64,000 nt of DNA from Faecalimonas umbilicata (GTDB lineage Bacteria; Bacillota; Clostridia; Lachnospirales; Lachnospiraceae): positions 22,682 to 86,681 of the forward strand of contig NZ_SLZV01000010.1 of NCBI RefSeq assembly GCF_004346095.1, in the 5' to 3' direction. Numbering within the stretch: the first letter of the stretch is position 1; each line of letters starts with the position of its first letter. This document shows, piece by piece, positions 8,518 to 17,756 of the stretch. A program made the translations under genes and the position numbers. The notes below the pieces were generated by a model that was not told the origin of the DNA, searched no databases, and saw only the letters and a program-made list of their open reading frames with translations.

Positions 8518-10167
8518 ATCCATTTTCAAAAGACCAAGTTCTTCCAGTGTCGTCATCGTAAACTGTGTCGTGATCGAACCGTCCGATGCTCTGGAAAGCG
8601 GCACATATTCGTCTACCGACTTCTGACTGATCACGACTCCGGCAGCATGCATCGACGTATGCCGTGGAAGCCCTTCGAGACGTTTGGACATGTCGATCAA
8701 ATATTTTACCTGTTCGTCTGTCTCATACATTTTCCGGAACTCCGGATTCATTTTCAATGCTTTATCGATCGTGATATTTAGCTCTGTCGGAATCATCTTT
8801 GCGATCGTATCGACAAATGCATACGGCAGATCCATCACACGTCCTACATCGCGGATCACACCTCTTGCCGCCATTGTACCGAATGTTACGATCTGCACAA
8901 CGCGGTCTTTCCCATATTTTCTCACAACATAATCGATGACTTCCTGACGCCGTTCAAAGCAGAAATCAATATCGATATCCGGCATGGACACACGCTCAGG
9001 ATTTAAGAAACGTTCAAACAGAAGCTGATAGCGGATCGGATCAATATTCGTGATCCCAAGGCAGTACGAGACAATACTTCCCGCCGCAGAACCTCGCCCC
9101 GGCCCTACACTGATATCATTGTCCCTCGCATATTTGATGAAATCCCATACGATCAGGAAATAATCCACATATCCCATATTTTTGATCGTACTCAATTCAT
9201 AGGAAAGACGTTCTTTTAATTCTTCTCCCGGATTTGGATACCGGCGTTCTAACCCTTCAAAACAGAGTTGATTCAGATACTCCCATGAAGTCATTCCCCC
9301 TGGCACATCGTATTTTGGAAGTTTCGTCACTCCAAATTCAATCTCCACATGACATCTGTCTGCAATCTTCTGCGTATTTTCCAGCGCCTGCCTTGCATAT
9401 GGGAATAATTCGATCATCTCCTGCTCTGACTTGACATAATACTGTCCGCCTGCATAGCGCATCCGGTTTTCATCTGTCAGCTTTTTCCCGGTCTGAATAC
9501 ACAGCAGAATGTCATGCGGTTTCTCATCCTCCGCATAAGTATAGTGGACGTCATTGGTCGCCACAAGCTCGATCCCGGTCTCTGCCGCCAGCCGAATCAG
9601 ACGCTGATTGACATCTGCCTGCTCGGTCAGCCCATGATCCTGAAGCTCCAGAAAGAAATTCCCCTTTCCGAAAATAGATTCATATCTCAGTGCTGCCTGT
9701 TTCGCTTCCTCGAACATTCCCCGAAGAAGATTTTTCTGTACTTCCCCTGCAAGACAAGCACTCAGTGCAATGATTCCTTCATGGTACTCTTCTAACAATT
9801 CGATATCAATTCTTGGCTTGTAATAATATCCTTCCACAAACCCTTTGGAAACAATCTTCATCAGATTCTGATATCCCTGATTATTTTCTGCCAACAATAC
9901 CAGATGGTAATAGCGGTCCTCCCCGCCATTGATCTCATGGTCAAAACGTGACCCGGGAGCCACATACACCTCACAGCCAAGAATGGGATTGATGCCTGCA
10001 GCCTTCGCCGCCCGGTAAAAATCAATCACACCAAACATGACACCGTGATCGGTGATCGCAGCACTGTTCATCCCCAGCTCTTTTACCCTGGCAACGTACT
10101 CTTTGATTTTATTTGATCCATCCAGAAGACTGTACTCTGTATGGACATGCAAATGTGCAAAACTCAT
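8518..10167 (-). CDS. dnaE: DNA polymerase III alpha subunit DnaE, exon 1 (N-terminal 550 residues)
   Basis: 5' exon of the replicative (or second) C-family polymerase. It starts at ATG 10167 behind AAAGGAGG; the longer frame back to 10269 has no support. The N-terminal PHP domain carries HLHVHTEYS, ITDHG and GCEVYVAP, so its metal-binding residues look intact. The palm has RGSAAGS near residue 365 and PDIDIDF with two catalytic aspartates near 394. The exon ends LGLLKMD; by homology to E. coli DnaE this last aspartate is the third catalytic one (D555 there), so intron 1 lies directly after an active-site codon. Translation read through the intron would give VRIVR and a stop, an inactive fragment. 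A possible dnaE promoter lies in 10168-10346. Confidence 0.94.
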
Positions 10168-10346
10168 AGATGTTGCTGATTTCCTCCTTTTCTTCTCTTC
10201 CTGCCAATATCCGAAGCAATGAAAATACCATTTCCTTCTGAATCGGTCCGGCAGATTTTTATTACTCAAATATTTATTACAATGATTCTAAAATCTACGA
10301 ATCCAGTATATCATCATTGAAACTCGCCGTCATTCCTTTTCTAATA

Positions 10347-10383
10347 GAAAAATCCTGCCCCTCAAAATGAAGAGCAGGATTTT
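10347..10383 (-). terminator. Terminator of the fructan operon, overlapping the scrK stop
   Basis: On the minus strand AAAATCCTGC (complement of 10374-10383) pairs with GCAGGATTTT (complement of 10349-10358) and runs into five Ts. The first arm lies in the last codons of scrK, so the stop codon sits in the loop. It separates the operon from dnaE. Confidence 0.85.
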
Positions 10384-11330
10384 CCTCCCAAAACCTTTTC
10401 AATTTCTTCTCGTTCCGGCATCACTCGCAGAGCGCCTTTTTTCGTCGTGATCAATGCAGCTGCTGCATTGGCAAACTGTAGCATTTCCCTTACCCTTTCT
10501 TTGTCTTGCTTCTGTATGCCATATCTTAATATGTAGTCCAGAAGGCAAGCGCAAAATGTATCTCCTGCTCCAGTTGTATCGATTGTGTCCTCCATCAAAA
10601 AGGCTTCTGCTTCCACAATCTCATTGCCAAAAAATGCTTTGCTTCCCTGATTTCCCATCGTTGCACAGACAAAAGGAATCTGATATTCCTCTATCAGTTT
10701 CTGTACTCCGCGATCAATGTCTGTTTCTCCTGTCATAAATGTAATCTCATTGTCAGAGATTTTCAACACATCGCACTGACTCATTCCAAATGCAATCTTT
10801 TCTTTTGCCTCATCTAAATGATTCCAAAGTGCCGGACGCAAATTAGGATCAAAAGAGATTATCGCACCATTTTGTTTTGCTGTCCAAATGGCATATTTTG
10901 TCGCTTCTTCTGCCTCAGACGATGTCATAGAAAGACTTCCAAAATGAAAAAGTTTTGTCTCTTTTAAAAGCGCTTCCTCAACTTCTTCTTTTCGAAGCAT
11001 CATATCCGCACCGGGATTCCGATAAAAGGAAAACGTACGCTCTCCATCTGCTGCATTATGTACAAAAGCCAATGTCGTTGGGATTTTCTCATCATAGCAG
11101 ATTCCCTCTGCGGAAATTCCCTGTTCTTTTACTACCGACACCAACATTTCTCCAAAAGAGTCTTTCCCTACTTTTCCAATAAATGCGGTATTTCTCCCCA
11201 GTTTCTGAAGCATTGCAAGTACATTGCATGGCGCTCCTCCAGGATTTGCCTCATAAATCTGATTACCCTGACCGCTGATTCCTGCACTGGTAAAATCTAC
11301 CAGAAGTTCTCCTAATGCTACTACATCCAT
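10362..11330 (-). CDS. scrK: Fructokinase (PfkB/ribokinase family)
   Basis: Phosphorylates fructose released by the neighbouring GH32 enzyme to fructose 6-phosphate, feeding glycolysis. 322 residues with both PfkB signatures: the N-terminal glycine-rich NPGGAPCNVLAMLQKLG (29-45) and the C-terminal DTTGAGDTF (251-259) with catalytic Asp257 and its anion hole. It is the last gene of the operon permease-permease-lipoprotein-GH32-kinase, 17 bases after the GH32 stop. Other PfkB sugar kinases share these motifs; the fructose assignment comes from overall similarity to ScrK and from context. Confidence 0.9.
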   Translation of the reverse strand: MDVVALGELLVDFTSAGISGQGNQIYEANPGGAPCNVLAMLQKLGRNTAFIGKVGKDSFGEMLVSVVKEQGISAEGICYDEKIPTTLAFVHNAADGERTFSFYRNPGADMMLRKEEVEEALLKETKLFHFGSLSMTSSEAEEATKYAIWTAKQNGAIISFDPNLRPALWNHLDEAKEKIAFGMSQCDVLKISDNEITFMTGETDIDRGVQKLIEEYQIPFVCATMGNQGSKAFFGNEIVEAEAFLMEDTIDTTGAGDTFCACLLDYILRYGIQKQDKERVREMLQFANAAAALITTKKGALRVMPEREEIEKVLGGKSCSSF

Positions 11331-11347
11331 TGCCTTCCTCCTGCTCT

Positions 11348-12838
11348 TTAAATCAGTTCATGTTTTTCCACGTTGATTTTTACTGTTCCATCACAACAAA
11401 ATACAATCTCTTCTGCTTCCATCGGCGTACAGATCGCTGTGGTAGACACCTGCTCCCCATCGTTAATAAATAATTCTATAGACTGTCTGTCCATAATAAA
11501 ACGAAGTTTTAAAGGTTCTTTTTGTTCTGGAAGTTTCCACGCACGCTGACATACGATGTCCCTTGTCACACCGCAGTATGTTCGGTTCACTTCCATTATC
11601 TGTTTTTTTCTATAATAAGTATAACTGGTCGTATATTCTTGATTGTGTGCCAGTTCGATGCAAAATTCATCGAAGACTCCTTCGCAGATTTCCACTGTCA
11701 GATCTAAAATCCGCCCTTTCACTTCATCAAATTGCACCGTACCAGATACTTCCTGATTTTCCAAAAGGCAAGAATTCTTTCGATAGTTTTTCAATTCTTC
11801 TACCGGTTTCTGATATAACTTTCCATTTACATAATGTAATTCTCTTGGAAGTGTCATCATTCCCTGCCATTTTTGTTCTTCCGGAATTACGCAGGCATCC
11901 CAGGATTTCATCCACGCAATCAGGATTCTTCTTCCATCCGGCAATTCTGTCGTCTGCGGTGCATAAAAGTCTAATCCATAATCCAATGTTTTCGGCATCT
12001 CTTTTTGGAATGTATGTGTGTTTTCATCGTAATCTCCCACAAAATATACAGAATTATTTCCATTATGAAATTCGTATTTCTGTGCTTTCATATTCTGCGG
12101 CGAACAGATTAGAAAATATTTTTCATCCAATGCGAAGAAATCCGGACATTCCCACATGGTCCCCACTTTGCCGTCACTGTTTTCTGCCAGTACAGTTTCA
12201 AATTTCCAATCTTCTAAATTTTTGCTGGAAAAAAGAACAACCTGTCCTTTTTGTTCTGCATTTTTATTCCCTACGATGAGATAATAGGTATCCCCTTTTT
12301 TCCATACTTTAGGATCACGGAAATCAATCCGGCTACAGTTCTCCGGCATCAGTTCTCCAGTCACTACAGGATTTTTAGAAGATTTCTCATAAGAAATTCC
12401 ATCTCCATATGCAATGCATTGATTCTGTCGCTCTTCTTCTCTTCCATCTTCCAGTACTTGTCTGCTCACACCAGTATAGAGAAGCACGTGTTTTCCATTT
12501 GCTTCCAGAGCGCTTCCTGAAAAACATCCCAATGCATCATACTTTTCATCCGGAGCCAACGCCACAGGAAGATTTTCCCATGAAATCATATCCTCGGAGA
12601 CACTGTGTCCCCAGTGCATCGGTCCCCACTCTCTTGTATAAGGATGGTACTGATAAAACAGATGAATTTTCCCATCATAAAATGAAAATCCATTTGGGTC
12701 ATTCATCCAGCCAATCGGTGGTGTGATATGAAACACCGGTTTTTCTTCGGAAGAAATCTCATTTTGTCTATTTTTTTCATATTCTCGCGCTCTTTCTAAT
12801 TTTTCACTCACGCTCTGATCACCTGTCTTTCTATTCAT
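11348..12838 (-). CDS. GH32 beta-fructosidase (intracellular sucrose/fructo-oligosaccharide hydrolase)
   Basis: Hydrolyses terminal beta-fructosyl bonds of sucrose or short fructans. 496 residues with the three GH32 catalytic blocks: WMNDPNG with nucleophile Asp47, FRDPKVW (173-179, transition-state stabiliser Asp175) and MWECPDFF with the acid/base Glu230, followed by the C-terminal beta-sandwich. There is no signal peptide, so it acts on sugar already imported by the adjacent ABC system. The ATG at 12838 overlaps the lipoprotein stop by 8 bases but lacks a clear ribosome site; a GTG at 12811 has AGGTGA in front and gives MSEKLERAREYE, so either start is possible. A sucrose 6-phosphate specificity is unlikely, as no PTS gene is present. 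Confidence 0.93.
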   Translation of the reverse strand: MNRKTGDQSVSEKLERAREYEKNRQNEISSEEKPVFHITPPIGWMNDPNGFSFYDGKIHLFYQYHPYTREWGPMHWGHSVSEDMISWENLPVALAPDEKYDALGCFSGSALEANGKHVLLYTGVSRQVLEDGREEERQNQCIAYGDGISYEKSSKNPVVTGELMPENCSRIDFRDPKVWKKGDTYYLIVGNKNAEQKGQVVLFSSKNLEDWKFETVLAENSDGKVGTMWECPDFFALDEKYFLICSPQNMKAQKYEFHNGNNSVYFVGDYDENTHTFQKEMPKTLDYGLDFYAPQTTELPDGRRILIAWMKSWDACVIPEEQKWQGMMTLPRELHYVNGKLYQKPVEELKNYRKNSCLLENQEVSGTVQFDEVKGRILDLTVEICEGVFDEFCIELAHNQEYTTSYTYYRKKQIMEVNRTYCGVTRDIVCQRAWKLPEQKEPLKLRFIMDRQSIELFINDGEQVSTTAICTPMEAEEIVFCCDGTVKINVEKHELI

Positions 12839-14504
12839 TCTTTAAGGATTCCTGATATTGATCAAAATATTTCTGCTTGATTTTTAAATAATCGGATAGT
12901 CCATACTGCTCCATTTTTTTCAGATAGCTATCCCACTCTTCTTCAATTCCGCCATTTAAAATCCAGTCTGCTTTTTTCTGTTCTGCATACTTCTTGATAT
13001 CAGTATCGTACTGAGATACTTTATTCGTATCTGCAATGCTCATAAATACATTTGGGTATACATACTTGCTGTTCATGTCCTCCAAGTATACTTCATGCAT
13101 ATTATCGAGACGCCATTTTGCATCCGTAGGCTGTGTCACATAAGTATCGTAATACTCATTTAATATTGCCAGTGGTCCATTGACCGACTGTGCCTCTCGG
13201 ACTTCCACCGGAGACTGCTCTCCAAGGTCCATATGCTTTAACATTTTTTCGCCCTGTGCATTCTCACTCATCTCAAAAATATTAAAGGAATCTTTTTCTC
13301 CATAGGTTCCCCAGTTATTCTGCGGAGACTGTAACGGAGCATACATCTGATCGATCCACGCAGCCGCCAGTGCAGTATTTCGGCAACTTGTTGTCAGTAC
13401 ACAGCGTCCTCTGTCAAACCCACTCGTTTCACTGTTATTCTGTCTTGTAATGTTTACCAGTCCTTCTGGGCCTGCGAGCGCTGGCAGCATAACATAGTCC
13501 TCATAATTATCAATATTAGAAATATCCCATGTGAAGCAAAGCCCATAACGATGGCTCTTTCCTTTCGCTACATAAGTAGACCACTCTTGTGTGAAAGCTT
13601 CCGGATCGACCAAATCCTGCTCTACCAGCCCATGCAGCCATTGAATACCTTCTTTATATCCTTCCTGCACAGTGGTATAGATCACTTTTCCTTCATCTGT
13701 CACCGCAAAATGATCCCCCGTGTCCCCATAGCCTTCTCCGAATCCATTGATTAAGATTCCTGGATCCTGATCTCCATTATTGATGATAAAAGACATTGGG
13801 ATAACATCTCCCTCTATTTCAAATTCGCTTTCCAAAAGATCTGCATTATCCCGAAAAGCGATCAGTACCTGTTCTAGTTCTTTTGTCGTATCCGGTACTT
13901 CCAGTCCTAAAAAATCCAGCCACTTTTTATTGATATAAGGAATATTGCCAATTGCCTGAATCGCTTCTTTTCCCTCTCCAAGCTGTTCAATCCACGGAAA
14001 GGAATAAATATGTCCATCCGGAGCTGTGCACATTGTTCTGTATTCCGGATACTGTTCAAATACCGCCTGCAAATTAGGCATGTATTTGTCAATCAACTCC
14101 TCCAGAGGAATAATGATTCCTTGTTTTGCATAGCGTAAAAGATCATAATCATTCATCCCCGCATTGAAAAGCCCATCCGGAAGATTTCCAAATTGAGCCA
14201 ACGCAAGATTTTTCTTATCTGCAAACTGGTCTGCCACAAAACAGGTCCAGTCAATATGTACGTTCGTCTGTTTCTCCAGTCTTTTGAAGATCTCTCTTTG
14301 ATTTGGATCTTGTGTAGAAGTTGCCGGCGCATTGGTAATAAATGACAGTTCCGCTTTTTCTTTTAATGGAAATGCTACTTCTTCCACTGGTGTATCCGGA
14401 TTGATCTCTGCTTCCATCTTCTTTCCGTCTCCGCATCCCACAACAGAACATGCAAGCACCAAAGATAATCCTGCTGCAATTACGGTATTCTTCTTTCTTC
14501 TCAT
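12831..14504 (-). CDS. Sugar ABC transporter substrate-binding lipoprotein
   Basis: Extracellular binding protein that delivers the sugar to the two permeases upstream. 557 residues; lipoprotein signal with lipobox ACSVVGC near residues 19-24, then an acidic mature N-terminus. Its large size and its pairing with LplB/YtcP-like permeases place it in the LplA/YtcQ-type cluster rather than the smaller MalE group. ATG at 14504 has a strong GGAGG site. The intracellular GH32 and fructokinase immediately downstream suggest the ligand is sucrose or fructo-oligosaccharide; the sequence alone does not show which. Confidence 0.9.
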   Translation of the reverse strand: MRRKKNTVIAAGLSLVLACSVVGCGDGKKMEAEINPDTPVEEVAFPLKEKAELSFITNAPATSTQDPNQREIFKRLEKQTNVHIDWTCFVADQFADKKNLALAQFGNLPDGLFNAGMNDYDLLRYAKQGIIIPLEELIDKYMPNLQAVFEQYPEYRTMCTAPDGHIYSFPWIEQLGEGKEAIQAIGNIPYINKKWLDFLGLEVPDTTKELEQVLIAFRDNADLLESEFEIEGDVIPMSFIINNGDQDPGILINGFGEGYGDTGDHFAVTDEGKVIYTTVQEGYKEGIQWLHGLVEQDLVDPEAFTQEWSTYVAKGKSHRYGLCFTWDISNIDNYEDYVMLPALAGPEGLVNITRQNNSETSGFDRGRCVLTTSCRNTALAAAWIDQMYAPLQSPQNNWGTYGEKDSFNIFEMSENAQGEKMLKHMDLGEQSPVEVREAQSVNGPLAILNEYYDTYVTQPTDAKWRLDNMHEVYLEDMNSKYVYPNVFMSIADTNKVSQYDTDIKKYAEQKKADWILNGGIEEEWDSYLKKMEQYGLSDYLKIKQKYFDQYQESLKNE

Positions 14505-14515
14505 GCTGCTGCCTC

Positions 14516-15415
14516 CTAACCTTTCACTGAACCGACCATAATACCCTGATCAAAATATTTTTGGAAAAATGGGTACATGATCAATAATGGTAAACTTGAT
14601 ACAACGATTGTGGCATATTTCAATAATTCTGCCACTTTCGCCATCTCTGCCGTACTTTGGATATCCGCGATCATTCCCGGCTGCGGCGTATTCTGCACTA
14701 AAATAGACCGAAGCACAAGCTGCAATGGCTGCAGATCCGCATCATTTAAGTAAATCAATGCATCAAAATAGCTATTCCACATTCCCACAAAAGACCACAA
14801 TGCCAAAACAGCGATGATCGGCTTGCAGACTGGAATCATGATTTTAAAGAAATGCTGAAGCTCGCTTGCCCCATCCAGCGCAGATGCTTCCCGCAACTCT
14901 TTCGGTATTGATTGATAGTAAGTTCTTGCAAGAATCATATTCCAAACATTAAATGCCCCCGGAATCAAAATCGCCCAAATCGTATTCACCAGATGTAACT
15001 GATTGATCAAAATAAAAGTCGGAATCAATCCTCCTCCAAAAAACATGGTAATGATGAAAATCACATTAAAAAATCCTCTTCCGACAAAATCTTTTTTTGA
15101 CATCGGATACGCAGCTAACAATGTGATAAACACCGAAATGACTGTAAATGCTGTGGAATAGAAAAAGGAATTGAAAAATCCTCTCCAGATCATCTCATTT
15201 TCCAGTACTCTCCGATAGGCATCTAAGGTCCATTTCTTAAAATCAAAGCTGATTCCCTGACTGTTCAATACATTTGGATCCATAAAAGAAGCTGCTACAA
15301 CATATACAAGCGGAATGATAATCGCAAGTACAAATAAACCTAACGCGAAATATCCAACTCCCAAGATCAGTCTATCTGACATTCCCAGTTTTCTTTTTCT
15401 TCCTGTTGCCTTCAT
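14516..15415 (-). CDS. Sugar ABC transporter permease (LplC/YtcP type)
   Basis: Inner-membrane permease of the fructan importer, 299 residues. It has the expected six hydrophobic segments beginning with GVGYFALGLFVLAIIIPLVYVVAASF and the EAA loop ELREASALDGASELQHFF that docks the ATPase, near residue 190. ATG at 15415 follows AGGAGG. It sits 11 bases after the first permease stop and 11 bases before the lipoprotein gene. No ATP-binding subunit is encoded in the locus, so a shared MsmK-like ATPase from elsewhere is presumably used, as is common in Firmicutes. Confidence 0.93.
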   Translation of the reverse strand: MKATGRKRKLGMSDRLILGVGYFALGLFVLAIIIPLVYVVAASFMDPNVLNSQGISFDFKKWTLDAYRRVLENEMIWRGFFNSFFYSTAFTVISVFITLLAAYPMSKKDFVGRGFFNVIFIITMFFGGGLIPTFILINQLHLVNTIWAILIPGAFNVWNMILARTYYQSIPKELREASALDGASELQHFFKIMIPVCKPIIAVLALWSFVGMWNSYFDALIYLNDADLQPLQLVLRSILVQNTPQPGMIADIQSTAEMAKVAELLKYATIVVSSLPLLIMYPFFQKYFDQGIMVGSVKG

Positions 15416-15426
15416 TTTTGCACCTC

Positions 15427-16380
15427 CTATAATCCTTCTCCATCATTAAGCTTCTTCACGATCAGATTTACCGCGATCAATAAAATAACATTGATAACCG
15501 AGTTGAACAGACCGACCGCTGTTGAATATCCGTAATCGCCATTCAGCAGACCAATTCGATAAACATATGTTGATAAAATTTCTGATGCCGGAAGATTCAT
15601 CGAAGTCTGTAATGCATATGCCTTTTCAAATCCGATGCTCATAATATTTCCTGCCTGCAAAATAAACTGAATGACAATAATGTTTTTGATGGCCGGAAGT
15701 TCTACATAACGAATCTGCTGAAAAATATTTGCACCATCTACGATTGCCGCCTCCTCTAAATCCTTACTTGCGTTGGAAAGCGCTGCCGTATACATGATCG
15801 AAGCCCATCCAGCTCCCTGCCAGATTCCACTGGCGATATAAATGGTACGAAATGCCTCCGGCATTGCCATCCAGTTTGTGTTGATTCCAAGCACCTGATT
15901 GATCGGACCTACCGGTGACAAAAACATCCTAACCATACCACAGAGAACGATCACTGAAATGAAATTTGGTGCATAAATCAATAATTGAATATTCTTCCGC
16001 AGTCCAACCTTTCGAATCCGATTTAGCAACAATGCTAAAATAATCGGTACCGGGAATCCCCATAAAAGCCCATATGCACTCAATTTCAATGTGTTCAGCA
16101 AATAATTCATAAAATCTGGTGAAGACAGGAATCTCTTAAAATACTCCAGACCTACCCACTCACTTCCAAAAATCCCTTCGATGACATTGTAATCCTCAAA
16201 TGCGATCAATACTCCACTCATTGGGATATACTTAAAAATAATCGTCAAAAGAAGAGCTGGCATTAAAAAAATCACATACAACTGCCAGTTCTTTCTGACA
16301 TACGCCAGCTTCTGCCTCATTGTCTGCTTTGCAGAAACTGTTTTCTTTCTCGCAAACGTCCTCATGCTTTGTTCCTCCAT
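15427..16380 (-). CDS. Sugar ABC transporter permease (LplB/YteP type), first gene of fructan operon
   Basis: First gene of the operon and first permease subunit, 317 residues. A cytoplasmic N-terminus of about 30 residues is followed by WQLYVIFLMPALLLTIIF and further membrane segments, with the EAA loop DLEEAAIVDGANIFQQIRYVELP near residue 200. I place the start at ATG 16380 because GAGG stands 8 bases upstream; the longer frame to 16413 would overlap the operator. Transcription starts from the divergent promoter at 16444-16472, under three or more palindromic operator sequences. Confidence 0.93.
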   Translation of the reverse strand: MEEQSMRTFARKKTVSAKQTMRQKLAYVRKNWQLYVIFLMPALLLTIIFKYIPMSGVLIAFEDYNVIEGIFGSEWVGLEYFKRFLSSPDFMNYLLNTLKLSAYGLLWGFPVPIILALLLNRIRKVGLRKNIQLLIYAPNFISVIVLCGMVRMFLSPVGPINQVLGINTNWMAMPEAFRTIYIASGIWQGAGWASIMYTAALSNASKDLEEAAIVDGANIFQQIRYVELPAIKNIIVIQFILQAGNIMSIGFEKAYALQTSMNLPASEILSTYVYRIGLLNGDYGYSTAVGLFNSVINVILLIAVNLIVKKLNDGEGL

Positions 16381-16398
16381 TTTCTTTTCCTCTTTTAT

Positions 16399-16434
16399 AA
16401 ACCGGTTCCGCAACCGATAAAGTAACCGGTTACT
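16399..16434 (-). promoter_or_regulatory. LacI-type operators of the fructan operon
   Basis: A perfect 14-bp palindrome AGTAACCGGTTACT at 16421-16434, and a second core AACCGGTT at 16400-16407 with centres 24 bp apart, plus a CAACCG half-site between. Both have the central CG typical of LacI-family operators. They lie directly downstream of the operon's -10 box, where a bound repressor would block transcription. Confidence 0.8.
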
Positions 16435-16443
16435 TTTGATTTG

Positions 16444-16472
16444 ATACTACAATAAAATTGCTCCTCTGTCAA
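16444..16472 (-). promoter_or_regulatory. Promoter of the fructan ABC/GH32 operon
   Basis: On the minus strand TTGACA (complement of 16467-16472), 17 bases, TAGTAT (complement of 16444-16449): a near-consensus vegetative promoter. The predicted start of transcription falls at the edge of the AGTAACCGGTTACT operator. Confidence 0.85.
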
Positions 16473-16510
16473 CATTTTTTCCAAAAAATCACTCTCTTTT
16501 CTCCCACTCT

Positions 16511-16572
16511 AAATAACCGGTCACTTTACCAGTTATTTTTAAATTGCTTTTTACAGTTGTTCTTGCTATACT
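16511..16572 (+). promoter_or_regulatory. lacI-family gene promoter with upstream operator
   Basis: TTGCTT (16544-16549), 17 bases, TATACT (16567-16572). Immediately upstream, 16511-16538 holds an imperfect dyad AAATAACCGG-N8-CCAGTTATTT with one mismatch, containing the same AACCGG core as the operators on the other side. This suggests autoregulation or looping between sites about 90-110 bp apart. Confidence 0.7.
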
Positions 16573-16603
16573 AATGTTAATTTATAGAAAGAGGCGTTTT
16601 ATT

Positions 16604-17629
16604 ATGAGCAAAAAGAAAGTCACCTTTGCTGACATTGCAAAATATACCGGATTCTCCAAGACAACTATCTCCAGATATTTTAATGACCCGGATTCCCTGA
16701 CTCTGGAAAATCAGGAAAAAATTGCAAAAGCACTGGACGAGCTTGATTATCAGGAAAACAAACTCGCAAAAGTTCTCGCAAATGGAAAGAGTGAATTTGT
16801 CGGCATCATTATCCCGAACCTTTATCTACACTATTATTCTGAGATGTTGAATCAGCTTTTATCCAGCTACACAGACTACCATTACAAATTTCTTGTATTT
16901 GTAAGCAGCGACCAGAAAGAACTGGAACAACAATATTTAGATGAGCTGATGGCATATAAGATTGAGGGATTGATTGTCTTAAGCCACACGTTTCCTTCAG
17001 AAAAACTGGCCTCCTATCATATTCCGATCGTTGCTATCGAGCGGGAAGCAGAACATATCTGCAGCGTCAACACTGACAATTATATGGGAGCCGTACAGGC
17101 AGCCACTCTCCTGATTCGGAATCAGTGTGAAATCCTCATTCACGTCAATGTTCCGGTTCCTAAGCAGGTTCCCGCTTACAATCGTATCCGTGGTTTTGAA
17201 GATACCTGCATCGAACACCATGTTCCTTATGAACTGATGCTGCAAGATCTTGGTTCCACTTATGAGACAACTTACGAAGCAATCAAAAAAGTTTTTGTCA
17301 AAATTGACAATGCTTATCCAGGAAAGAAAAAAGGTGTTTTTCTCGCCAATGATACCTATGCAAATATTTTTCTAAACCTAGTTTTTCAAAAATATGGAAC
17401 ATTACCAGAAGAGTATCAGATCATGGGATTTGACAATTCCCCTATTGCGAACGAGGCAATCATCCCTATTTCCACTATCGGACAACAGATCGATCAAATT
17501 TCCAAAACAGCTATGGAACTTCTGATCCTCCAAATGAACGAGATGAAGAAAAGGCAGCCCGTTCCTTTAAGCGAACCGATTCATAAGCAGATTACTCCTG
17601 TTTTGATCCGCCGGAATACTACGGATTAA
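16604..17629 (+). CDS. LacI-family transcriptional regulator of the fructan operon
   Basis: 341 residues. The N-terminal LacI helix-turn-helix VTFADIAKYTGFSKTTISRYFN (residues 6-27) and hinge region are followed by a periplasmic-binding-protein-like effector domain starting SEFVGIIIPNLYLHYYSEML. I chose ATG 16604, preceded by AGAGG at 9 bases; the longer frame would begin inside the promoter. It is divergent from the sugar operon and surrounded by LacI-type palindromes, so it very likely represses that operon and itself until a sugar or sugar phosphate ligand binds. The ligand cannot be read from sequence. Confidence 0.93.
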   Translation: MSKKKVTFADIAKYTGFSKTTISRYFNDPDSLTLENQEKIAKALDELDYQENKLAKVLANGKSEFVGIIIPNLYLHYYSEMLNQLLSSYTDYHYKFLVFVSSDQKELEQQYLDELMAYKIEGLIVLSHTFPSEKLASYHIPIVAIEREAEHICSVNTDNYMGAVQAATLLIRNQCEILIHVNVPVPKQVPAYNRIRGFEDTCIEHHVPYELMLQDLGSTYETTYEAIKKVFVKIDNAYPGKKKGVFLANDTYANIFLNLVFQKYGTLPEEYQIMGFDNSPIANEAIIPISTIGQQIDQISKTAMELLILQMNEMKKRQPVPLSEPIHKQITPVLIRRNTTD

Positions 17630-17672
17630 ATGCGGTCAAAAAATCTCCTTTGCACAGAAAAGAAAACACTCA

Positions 17673-17720
17673 AAAAGGAACTGTAATACTATTTTCTTAG
17701 TACAACAGTTCCTTTTATTT
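17673..17720 (+). terminator. Terminator after the LacI-family gene
   Basis: AAAAGGAACTGT (17673-17684) pairs with ACAGTTCCTTTT (17705-17716), followed by a T-rich tail; inner bases AATACT/AGTAC extend the stem. The A-rich 5' flank allows bidirectional function with the convergent cvfB-like operon. Confidence 0.85.
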
Positions 17721-17756
17721 CGGAGTATTTTACCTATATCAAATCATTTCTTCTGC

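Noticed and set aside
2292..10167. dnaE as a pseudogene broken by insertions or frameshifts
   Set aside because: Exact removal of the two introns restores a single frame of normal length with conserved motifs at both joints. Decay would not leave 0- and 1-phase joints that both fit.
2292..10167. Inteins in DnaE, which are common at active-site motifs
   Set aside because: The inserts hold stop codons next to the exons, begin GTGCG or GTTCG, contain domain V and encode a reverse transcriptase. No intein splicing motifs are present.
10362..16380. PTS-type sucrose operon
   Set aside because: No EII domains or phospho-His motifs; the transporter is an ABC system and the hydrolase is better read as a non-phosphorylated fructoside hydrolase.
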